This document shows positions 52,362-59,830 of a stretch of DNA of 64,000 nt, in pieces; within the stretch, counting starts at the first letter, position 1; the number at the start of each line of letters is the position of its first letter. A program made the position numbers and the translations under genes. The DNA is from JAYODW01 sp038116745. GTDB lineage: Bacteria; Pseudomonadota; Gammaproteobacteria; Ga0077536. The DNA lies in the NCBI GenBank assembly GCA_038116745.1, contig JAYODW010000017.1, positions 1 to 64,000 of the forward strand, given 5' to 3'. A model generated the notes under the pieces. That model had not been told where the DNA came from. It did no database searches and saw only the letters and a program-made list of their open reading frames with translations.

Positions 52362-53231
52362 ATGAAAGATTTTACCGTTGAGAACCTGACCGCTGAGGTC
52401 ATCAAGGCCTACACCAGCCAGGCTGCCACACCGCGTCTGAAAGCTATTTTTGAGTCTTTGATCACGCACCTGCACGCGTTTGTGCGCGACGTGGAGCTGA
52501 CCGAGGCCGAATGGTTCGAGGCTATCCAGTTCCTGACCGCAACGGGCAAAAAGTGCGACGACAAGCGCCAGGAGTTCATCCTGCTGTCCGACACGCTGGG
52601 TGTGTCGATGCTGGTTGACGCTATCAATCACCCCAAGGGCGGGGCCGGAACGGAGTCCACCGTGCTCGGCCCGTTCTATGTGCCGGGCGCGCCGGATATG
52701 CCCTTCGGCGGCGATGTGCGGCGGCGCCTGATCGACGGCGTGCAGCCCTGCCTGGTGACCGGCAGGGTCACCGATGCGGAAGGCAAGCCGATCGCGGGCG
52801 CCACGCTGGATATCTGGCAGACCGCTGCCAACGCTCTGTATGACGTGCAGGACGCGGATGCGCCCGAATGGAACCTGCGGGGCTGTTTCAGCACCAACGA
52901 GAACGGCGAGTACGCGCTGGTCACTGAAAAGCCTGTGTCGTATCCAGTGCCGACCGATGGTCCGGTAGGGCAGATGCTGTCCGCTGCTGGTCGGCATGCG
53001 TTCCGTCCGGCACATATCCACTTTGTCGCCAAGGCCGAGGGCTTCGAGCCGCTGACGACGCATATTTTTGTCAACGGCGATGCCTACCTCGACTCCGATG
53101 CCGTGTTTGCGACCAAGGCGAGCCTGGTTGGTGACTTTGTTGAATCCGAGGACAGCGCGCTGGCCGGGCGCTTTGGCCTGCCGACGCCGTTCACCCACCT
53201 TGAGTTCAATTTCGGCCTGATGGCCTCATAG
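52362..53231 (+). CDS. Intradiol ring-cleavage dioxygenase (hydroxyquinol 1,2-dioxygenase-like)
   Basis: The 289-residue product (start MKDFTVENLT after GGAGAAG) has the helical N-terminal linker domain (HLHAFVRDVELTEAEW), INHPKGGAGTESTVLGPFY, and all four Fe(III) ligands: Y160 (NALYDVQ), Y194 (VSYPVP), H218 and H220 (RPAHIHF). The 34-residue gap between the two tyrosines is nearer to hydroxyquinol than to catechol 1,2-dioxygenases. It opens a dihydroxylated or trihydroxylated ring between the hydroxyls. No maleylacetate reductase or muconate enzymes lie nearby. Its stop overlaps the stop of the convergent MATE gene. Confidence 0.88.
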   Translation: MKDFTVENLTAEVIKAYTSQAATPRLKAIFESLITHLHAFVRDVELTEAEWFEAIQFLTATGKKCDDKRQEFILLSDTLGVSMLVDAINHPKGGAGTESTVLGPFYVPGAPDMPFGGDVRRRLIDGVQPCLVTGRVTDAEGKPIAGATLDIWQTAANALYDVQDADAPEWNLRGCFSTNENGEYALVTEKPVSYPVPTDGPVGQMLSAAGRHAFRPAHIHFVAKAEGFEPLTTHIFVNGDAYLDSDAVFATKASLVGDFVESEDSALAGRFGLPTPFTHLEFNFGLMAS

Positions 53232-54560
53232 CACGACCCGGGTCCAGCGGCGGCCGGACCAGAAGCCGGCGAAGATGACCGCCTGAAAGGCACGGTAGAC
53301 CACCTGCAGCAGCCAGATGGCGGTGAGTCCATAGCCCAGGATCGGGCCGGCCAGGTAGGCCGCCGGGAGAAACAGCAGCCACTGGTTGGCGACGGCGACG
53401 AGCATTACCCGGCGCGTGTCGCCGGCGCCGAGCAGCGCGCTTTGCAGGATCGCGCCGACCGCTTCGAAAACCATACTGATCCCCACCAGCCGCAGCGGCC
53501 AGACGGTCAGGGCCAGGGTCTCCGGTTCCAGATCGTAGATTGCGCTCAGCAGCTGCTCGGGCACAAAGATCATCGGCAGGCCCAGAACACCCATCGCGAT
53601 CATGGCTACCCGCACGCAGTCCCAGCCCCAGCGGAACGCGTCCTCCGGCTCATTTCGTCCCAGCGCCTGACCAACCAGGGTGGCAGCCGCCAGGCCGAAT
53701 CCCATGCCGGGCAGAAACGCGATCAGCATCATGTTGATCAGCACGTTGGCACCCGCAACTTCCGCGGTTCCGACCTGACCGATGATCCAGAAGGTGGCGA
53801 GGAACCCGGCCGCAAAGAACATCTGCTGCACGCCGCTCGGCAGCGACAGTTTCACCAGCATGCGCACGTCACTGCGCGGCGGCAGCGAACGCAGGAAGCC
53901 GTAGTCCCTCGCGTAGCGCAGGCCGAACAGGACATAGGTCAGCGAGCCGCAGCCCATGGCGGTGACCGAGGCGATCGCGGCGCCGCGCACGCCGAGCGCG
54001 GGCGCGCCGAAGTGGCCGAAGATCAGCACGTAGTTGAGAAAAATATTGATCGCGTGCATCGCGATCAGTGTGAGCATATACACCCGCGTCATGTCGATCG
54101 CGTTCCAGTAGCCGCGGAAGGCGAAATTTGTCGCGACGAAAACGATCCCGAGCGCGCGGATCTGCAGATAGGGCACACCGATCGCAACCACGTCAGGGTC
54201 GCGATTGATGTGCGGATAGATACTCGGAATGAGCTGGATCAGGAGCAGCGAGAGCAGCGGGGCGGCGCAGACGACGATCAGCAGCGCGGCGTTCAGGAAA
54301 TAAGCGGTCTCAGACAGCCGTCCCTGCCCTTTACGGCGTGAGGCGGTGGCCTGCACGCCGATGGACAGGCCGAGCAGGATCGCCTGCATGACGAACAGGG
54401 TGAAGCCGCCGTAGCCTACCGCCGCGAGCGCCGCATTGCTGTTGTCGAGCCGGCTGACCATGGCGGTATCGACCAGGTTCAGAATGTTCTGGGACACCAT
54501 GCCGCCGATGATCGGCAGGGCCAGCCCGAGGATGCGATTGAGTCTTGTAGAGCTGAGCAA
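53226..54560 (-). CDS. MATE-family efflux transporter
   Basis: The 444-residue product has twelve membrane helices in two similar halves, beginning LGLALPIIGGMVSQNILNLV and with the second half at about LVKLSLPSGVQQMFFAAGFL. MATE proteins export cationic or other drugs with Na+ or H+. The frame opens with TTG at 54560 and no ATG is found before the first helix, so TTG is the best start. It converges on the intradiol dioxygenase gene with a six-base overlap of the stops and no terminator between. Confidence 0.9.
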   Translation of the reverse strand: MLSSTRLNRILGLALPIIGGMVSQNILNLVDTAMVSRLDNSNAALAAVGYGGFTLFVMQAILLGLSIGVQATASRRKGQGRLSETAYFLNAALLIVVCAAPLLSLLLIQLIPSIYPHINRDPDVVAIGVPYLQIRALGIVFVATNFAFRGYWNAIDMTRVYMLTLIAMHAINIFLNYVLIFGHFGAPALGVRGAAIASVTAMGCGSLTYVLFGLRYARDYGFLRSLPPRSDVRMLVKLSLPSGVQQMFFAAGFLATFWIIGQVGTAEVAGANVLINMMLIAFLPGMGFGLAAATLVGQALGRNEPEDAFRWGWDCVRVAMIAMGVLGLPMIFVPEQLLSAIYDLEPETLALTVWPLRLVGISMVFEAVGAILQSALLGAGDTRRVMLVAVANQWLLFLPAAYLAGPILGYGLTAIWLLQVVYRAFQAVIFAGFWSGRRWTRVVL

Positions 54561-54772
54561 GTGGCGGTGCCGGGGATTGAGTGGGGCTGTCCGAATTGAG
54601 ACAGTCTCGCAGGCGGTGTCTACCTGCTACCGGGGATTGTACTCGCTGCCGATCGCCACGGCGGGACTGCGCTGTGTCCCTCTGTCACCTGCCGTCCCCC
54701 TTATCGCCGTTTCATTTCCCGCTTGGCCGAGGTCGAGTACGCTGCGGCTCTTCCAGAACGGATGAGACCACG

Positions 54773-56203
54773 ATGGAGAACAGGACGGACTTCGGGAACT
54801 ACGATGCGCTCGGGCTTGCTGCACTGGTGCGCAGCGGTGAGGTCAGCGCGCTGGAACTGGTGGATGACGCCATCGCGCGCTGTGAGGCGGTCAACGGCGA
54901 GCTGAATGCGGTGATTACGCGCATGTTCGACGCAGCGCGCGCGCAGGCCGGCGAGCCGCTCGGCGGCGGCCCTTTTGCCGGGGTACCTTTCCTGATGAAA
55001 GATTTCGCAGCCGAGGTCGCCGGCGTGCCTTTCTTTGAGGGCAGCACATTTCTGGATGGCTATGTGCCGCAGCACGACTCGGAGATTGTGACCCGTTTCC
55101 GGCGGGCCGGCCTGATCACCATCGGCAAGACCAACCTGCCCGAACTCGCCATAGGCGTGACGACCGAGCCGCAGAAATTCGGGCCGAGCCATAACCCGTG
55201 GGATCTCACGCGCACCCCCGGCGGGTCGAGCGGCGGCTCGGGCGCCGCCGTAGCTGCTCGGGTTGTGCCGATGGCGCACGGCAATGACGTCGGCGGCTCG
55301 ATCCGCATTCCGGCGTCCGCCTGTGGTCTGGTCGGACTCAAACCCTCGCGCGGGCGCAGCACGCTGGCGCCTCACTATGGCGACATCCTCGCGGGTTACT
55401 TTGTCGAACACGCGCTGACCCGCAGTGTGCGCGATTGTGCGACCTTGCTTGACGCGATCGCCGGGCCCGGGATCGGAGAACCTTATGTGGCGCCACCCGC
55501 GGGGCGGCCGTTTGCCGACGAAGTCGAGCGGGAACCGGGGCGGCTGCGGATCGGCTTCTCAACCGTGACGCCGCTTGGTGATCCGCTTGATCCTGAATGT
55601 GTCGCGGCCATTCTGGAGACCGCGAAGCTGTGCGAATCGCTGGGCCATGAGGTGGTCGAGGCCGCGCCTGAGTTCGACGCCATGGAGCTGTGGACCAAGT
55701 TCACCACGCTGCTGGCGTCACTGGTGGCCTGGGCAGTGGCGGACTGGGCGCGGCGTCTGGGGCGTGAGCCCGGGCCAGAATATTTTGAACCGTTCGTGTG
55801 GGCGTTTACCGAGCGCGGGCAGGGGCTCACCGCCGCCGATTACCTGCTGGCGATGCAGGACGTGCAGCAGCAGGTGCGCCTGCTGAGTCGTTTTTATGAA
55901 AATCACGATCTGTGGCTGACGACGACCCTGGGCCAGCCGCCGGTGCCGCTCGGAACGCTGGTCTATGCCGGTGACCCCTTCGAGCTGCGACGGCGCATGG
56001 CGGCCTTCTCGCCGTATACCTACCTGGCAAACGCGACCGGCCAGCCGGCAATCTCATTACCTCTGGCCTGGTCCAAAGCGGGATTGCCGATAGGATTGCA
56101 TTTCACTGCGCGCTACGGGGCGGAGGATGTATTGATCCGGCTCGCCGCGCAGCTCGAACGCGCGCGTCCGTGGGCTGAGCGGCGTCCGCCGGTCTGCGCC
56201 TGA
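54773..56203 (+). CDS. Amidase-signature family hydrolase
   Basis: The 476-residue product has the Ser-cisSer-Lys triad of the family: K in PFLMKDFAAE, the cis-Ser and nucleophile Ser in TPGGSSGGSGAAVAA and GNDVGGSIRIPAS. It hydrolyses an amide; closest in feel to 6-aminohexanoate cyclic dimer hydrolase-like amidases, but the substrate cannot be deduced. The ATG at 54773 is used because the upstream open frame (from 54581) has no family sequence. It is followed 34 bases later by a SnoaL-like gene. Confidence 0.9.
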   Translation: MENRTDFGNYDALGLAALVRSGEVSALELVDDAIARCEAVNGELNAVITRMFDAARAQAGEPLGGGPFAGVPFLMKDFAAEVAGVPFFEGSTFLDGYVPQHDSEIVTRFRRAGLITIGKTNLPELAIGVTTEPQKFGPSHNPWDLTRTPGGSSGGSGAAVAARVVPMAHGNDVGGSIRIPASACGLVGLKPSRGRSTLAPHYGDILAGYFVEHALTRSVRDCATLLDAIAGPGIGEPYVAPPAGRPFADEVEREPGRLRIGFSTVTPLGDPLDPECVAAILETAKLCESLGHEVVEAAPEFDAMELWTKFTTLLASLVAWAVADWARRLGREPGPEYFEPFVWAFTERGQGLTAADYLLAMQDVQQQVRLLSRFYENHDLWLTTTLGQPPVPLGTLVYAGDPFELRRRMAAFSPYTYLANATGQPAISLPLAWSKAGLPIGLHFTARYGAEDVLIRLAAQLERARPWAERRPPVCA

Positions 56204-56237
56204 CCTGCATCCAGCCGCTGAAGACCGAGGACCGCCC

Positions 56238-56711
56238 ATGATTACCGCTGAGACTGGCTTTGCCATTTCCCACAACTACGCCATCTACGCGCGAGCGCTT
56301 GATGAAAAACGTTTCGAGCTGCTGACGGATGTGTTTGCCGACGACGCGACGCTCGCCTATTTCGTTGCCGGGCACGACTTCACCTGCAGCGGCCGCGAGG
56401 CTGCGGATGCTTTCGGCGCTTTCCTGCAGCGCTGCTACTGGACGCATCACCTGATCGCGCATCCGATGGTTGAGGCCGGTGGGCGCGGCGTGCTCGCGAG
56501 CGCGCGGGTGACCGCCACGCATATCCAGCATCACGATGACGGCACGGTCAACCGCTGGCTGGTGCGTGGCTCGTATCACGACGAGTTCGAGCAGCGCGGC
56601 GAGCGCTGGCTAATCGTCGACCGCAAGGTCTATTGCTACGACGCCGAGGGCGATTTCGTGGAGGACGGCGTGCAGACCTTTGCTGCGCCGCCGTGGCGGG
56701 GCAGCGCATAG
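56238..56711 (+). CDS. SnoaL/NTF2-like protein
   Basis: The 157-residue product has the cone-shaped NTF2/SnoaL fold pattern: ISHNYAIYARALDEKRFELL, VFADDATLAYF, a central HHLIAHPMVEAGG strand and HIQHHDDG...RGSYHDEF. In Proteobacteria this type often isomerises, dehydrates or simply binds ring ligands (ketosteroid isomerase and aromatic hydroxylase beta subunits share the fold). It is probably co-transcribed with the amidase. No function can be fixed. Confidence 0.75.
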   Translation: MITAETGFAISHNYAIYARALDEKRFELLTDVFADDATLAYFVAGHDFTCSGREAADAFGAFLQRCYWTHHLIAHPMVEAGGRGVLASARVTATHIQHHDDGTVNRWLVRGSYHDEFEQRGERWLIVDRKVYCYDAEGDFVEDGVQTFAAPPWRGSA

Positions 56712-56725
56712 CCCACCTAGACGAA

Positions 56726-56950
56726 TCAGCCGGCGGGAACGCCGACCGCGTTGACCTGCGCGTAGAACACCTTCTGGTTGTGGATCTTGCCGAGCAGGGC
56801 ATTGAGCGCCTGAACCTCGCCGCGCAGCTCGGTGCCGGTGGTCGGGTCGCCGTGGTGCCGTGCGCAGCGCGCGATCTCGCTGCGCAGTGCCTGCTCGATG
56901 AGATCGATATCCCGCGTATTGAGTCTGAAGTTTTCCTGGTATCTGGCCAT
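56726..56950 (-). CDS. Small conserved-looking protein of unknown function
   Basis: The 74-residue soluble product (MARYQENFRLNTRDIDLIEQ...) is mostly helical with charged heptads, and ends LLGKIHNQKVFYAQVNAVG. No motif was recognised. Its ATG at 56950 and the codon character look real, and it fits snugly between the convergent SnoaL-like gene and the thiolase-like gene on its own strand. Confidence 0.5.
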   Translation of the reverse strand: MARYQENFRLNTRDIDLIEQALRSEIARCARHHGDPTTGTELRGEVQALNALLGKIHNQKVFYAQVNAVGVPAG

Positions 56951-57043
56951 CGCTCACGATTCCAAGTGGGTTGAGAAGGCGCGTATTTAGCCCGCCTGTC
57001 GAGGGGCTGTCAACGCGTAGTCCGCCCCTTCAACGGACGCGTT

Positions 57044-58534
57044 TCAGGCCCGCAATTCGGCGATTGTTCGTTCACCTTCAGTGCGTAGACCGACCGGTTC
57101 GCCGATGCGGTTTTCTGCGGTCAGGCTGGCCAGGGTTGCGGGGTCGTCAGCACTGTTGGCGATGAAGCGTCCGCCAGTTGCCGTGCGTCCGTAGATGATG
57201 CCGCGCACGGGTTCACGCTCGCGGCTGTACAGCACCGTCCAGGTCTCAATGGTGCCCTCGCCGGTCGGGCGCTCATCGAGCTCCACGGGCGGATTTCCCG
57301 CCTCCGGCTGGCCTTCGTCCTCCAGATCCGCACCGCGCAGATCATGCCTGCCTGCTTCGGTGCTGTAGATCCCGACCGCGTACTTGTGCATGAACCAGCC
57401 CAGCGCCGAGGTGAGTCCTGAGCGATAGCGCCCCGTCGCCAGCGTCTCGGCCATGCTGGCGACGCCGTGCAGGGCGTAATTGCTGCCGGGTCCACCGAAG
57501 AAGCCGAGCCCGCCGGTCTGGGTCAGCGGGCGCGGATCCGCATCCTCGATCCCGAGATGCTTTCGCGCCACATTCACGGCACAGGGAAAACAGGAGTAGA
57601 GGTCGAAGCATTCGACCTCGGCGGCGCGGAGGCCGGCACGGATCTCGGCTTTTGCTGCCGCTTTGGCCATGGCCGGGCTGCGCGTGTAGCTTTCTTTGTC
57701 TGCCATGAAACGCTGACGGTCCTTGGCAAAGCCGCCACCGCGGAAGTAGACGACTTTACCTGCACCGTCGCGCTGCGCGGCGGCCCGGTCTGCCGTGGTC
57801 AGGATGATGGCTGCGCCGATATCGGCCATGACCAGAGACACCATGCGCTTGGTATAGGGAAACGCGATCGGGCGGTTATCGGGGGAAGGGGTGGTGATGG
57901 TGTCCGCGCTGAGCGGCGTGCGCGTCCAGGCGTTCGGGTGACCAGCGGCGACTGTACTAAAGCCGGACCACATCGCGCCCACCCGAGCCAGCCAGGCCTG
58001 GCGGTCCAATCCTGACTCATGCCACAGGGCATTCTCGAACAGCGGGAAGCCGTGGATCGGCAGCGACAGGCCGTGGCGCATCTCGAGCGGACTTGCGCCG
58101 ACGGCATCCTCAGCGTCGTAGTCTGCGGGGATCCCCTGGGTCAGCGCCGCTTCGCCTCGCACGGCGCTGGCATCGCGTGGATAGTAGGTTTCTGCGCCGC
58201 AGATCAGGACGCTTTCGGCTTCGCCGCGCGCCAGCAGACCTGCCGCCTGGTTGACGAACTGCTGCGGCACCTGACCACCGATCCCCGAAACGCGACTGAG
58301 GCGGGGCCTGATCCCCAGGCGTCGCGCGAGCTCCTGTTCCGGGGCCGTCAGCGAGCGACTCTGTGAGCGCACCACGAGCAGTGTGTCGACGGCCCTGAGC
58401 GCATCGGGTCCGGCGACCTCGGCGGCCGCGCGTGCTGCGTGCTCCATCATGTCGAGCGGATCCATCCACGGTGGGCTGGCCTGTTTCGGCTGGGTGATCT
58501 GTCCCCAGCCGGTAATCACAATGGGCGCATGCAT
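57044..58534 (-). CDS. Thiolase-like protein (TLP1-type) with extra C-terminal domain
   Basis: The 496-residue product has a thiolase fold (PIVITGWGQITQPK, VLICGAETYYPRDASA, CFPCAVNVARKHLG, LTQTGGLGFFGGPGSNYALHG with the His region) and an added C-terminal domain (GIIYGRTATGGRFIANSADD) as in thiolase-like proteins type 1. The segment where thiolases have the nucleophile CxSG reads GGQVPQQFVNQ, with no cysteine, so classic thiolysis is doubtful. It lies ten bases upstream... in transcription order after the SCP2-like hydrolase gene, so both are probably one transcript, suggesting action on a CoA- or carrier-bound substrate. Confidence 0.8.
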   Translation of the reverse strand: MHAPIVITGWGQITQPKQASPPWMDPLDMMEHAARAAAEVAGPDALRAVDTLLVVRSQSRSLTAPEQELARRLGIRPRLSRVSGIGGQVPQQFVNQAAGLLARGEAESVLICGAETYYPRDASAVRGEAALTQGIPADYDAEDAVGASPLEMRHGLSLPIHGFPLFENALWHESGLDRQAWLARVGAMWSGFSTVAAGHPNAWTRTPLSADTITTPSPDNRPIAFPYTKRMVSLVMADIGAAIILTTADRAAAQRDGAGKVVYFRGGGFAKDRQRFMADKESYTRSPAMAKAAAKAEIRAGLRAAEVECFDLYSCFPCAVNVARKHLGIEDADPRPLTQTGGLGFFGGPGSNYALHGVASMAETLATGRYRSGLTSALGWFMHKYAVGIYSTEAGRHDLRGADLEDEGQPEAGNPPVELDERPTGEGTIETWTVLYSREREPVRGIIYGRTATGGRFIANSADDPATLASLTAENRIGEPVGLRTEGERTIAELRA

Positions 58535-58544
58535 CCTGCTCTCC

Positions 58545-59804
58545 TTAACGTTTGTGCCGTGCGGCGATGTCCTGCAGGGTTTCCATCAAAACCGGACGGA
58601 AAAGATCGTAGTTCTCGCTCATGGGGAAGTGACCGAGTCCGTCGAGCTTGCGGTACGTCACGTTACCGATCCGCTCTGCGGCAGCCTCGACCAGCTCAGG
58701 CGGGCACGTGAAGTCGTACTCGCCAGCGTAGAGATACAGCGGCACACGGCTGGCGTCGATGCGGTCGGCGCGCGCCGGATCGGCGTTCTCCACGCCCCAG
58801 AAGTAAAGGTCGTTGCGCAGGCTGCGCGGCGGCGCGCCCTGCATGATGCGGTTCATCTGGCGGTCGGCGGCCGACAGGCCCGGCGCCATCACGGCGTCCA
58901 TCATGCCAGGCACCATGTGATTGACGTTGACCGCAGGATCAATCCACCAGTCGTGGAAGAAACCGTAGGTCGGCACGGCGCCGGCCAGCCCGACCAGCGC
59001 GCGGAAGCGCTCTGGAAAACGCTCGGCGAGATGCGCGGCGATCACCCCGCCGATGCTGCAGCCCATGAAAATCGGCCGATCGAGGTGCAGCGCGTCGGCC
59101 AGCGCGACCACGAAGCGGGTGATCCAATCCGAGGTCAGCAGCTGATCTTCGGCGAAGAAGTCCCGGTCGCAGGACGGGTCTGATTTACCGTGTGCCGGCA
59201 GGTCATAAGCGATCACCCGGTAATGGCGGGTAAGCTCGCGGTCCTCGAGCAGGTGGCGCCATTGGCGATTTTCATTGCCCGCGGTATGTTGGCAAAGAAG
59301 CGGCGTTCCCTGACCGGCTTCGAAATAGAACACCTTGTGGCGGCATCCATCGATCTCGACGTTCACGTAGCGCCCGACCGCCTGCCAGTGCTCGTGCCAC
59401 TCCGGGTCGGCGGCGACAGTCGACGGCCCCTGCAGCGCCCGACCGGCCAGCACCCAGTTGGACAGAGTGGTCATCTGCTGGAACAGCACGCGGATGTCCC
59501 CTTCAAAGCTCATCTGACCGCTTGCGATCGCGGCAAAGACCGCGTGCTGCATCGGCGGTGGATCGGGCTGGAACAGCGCTTCCCAGACGCTTTCTTCAGC
59601 GCTCAGGGTAAAGGTGCTGGGCTCGAGCGGACCACCATCAATGACAGTGCGCTCGATACGTCCATCCCGCACGTGCAGGGTGTAGCGCGCGGCGCCGATC
59701 GCCAGGGTGAACGAGGCGTGGAAGCCGCGCCCGCTGTTCTGACAGGCCGGATCGGCGTTCACCGCCTTCACCCAGCGTTCGATCCAGTCCGTATCGAGTT
59801 TCAT
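58545..59804 (-). CDS. Alpha/beta hydrolase with N-terminal SCP2-like domain
   Basis: The 419-residue product has an N-terminal part (about 1-120: ASFTLAIGAARYTLHVRDG, SEESVWEALF-like ESVWEALFQ, AIASGQMSFEGDIRVL) that resembles the SCP2 sterol/lipid-binding fold, joined to an alpha/beta hydrolase (LLCQHTAGNENRQW, nucleophile Ser in MGCSIGGVIAA, YAGEYDFTCPPE acid, GLGHFPMSE His). The SCP2-like domain could hold a hydrophobic acyl or sterol-like substrate for the hydrolase. This domain order is uncommon. The gene starts at ATG 59804 and is divergent from hrpB by 26 bases. Confidence 0.82.
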   Translation of the reverse strand: MKLDTDWIERWVKAVNADPACQNSGRGFHASFTLAIGAARYTLHVRDGRIERTVIDGGPLEPSTFTLSAEESVWEALFQPDPPPMQHAVFAAIASGQMSFEGDIRVLFQQMTTLSNWVLAGRALQGPSTVAADPEWHEHWQAVGRYVNVEIDGCRHKVFYFEAGQGTPLLCQHTAGNENRQWRHLLEDRELTRHYRVIAYDLPAHGKSDPSCDRDFFAEDQLLTSDWITRFVVALADALHLDRPIFMGCSIGGVIAAHLAERFPERFRALVGLAGAVPTYGFFHDWWIDPAVNVNHMVPGMMDAVMAPGLSAADRQMNRIMQGAPPRSLRNDLYFWGVENADPARADRIDASRVPLYLYAGEYDFTCPPELVEAAAERIGNVTYRKLDGLGHFPMSENYDLFRPVLMETLQDIAARHKR

Positions 59805-59830
59805 TGCGCTTCGCTCCAGGTCGACGATTG

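Noticed and set aside
54570..54639. CCGGGGATTG repeated 60 bases apart between the MATE and amidase genes
   Set aside because: Ten bases is too short to mean much, and no inverted arrangement or spacing typical of an operator is seen.
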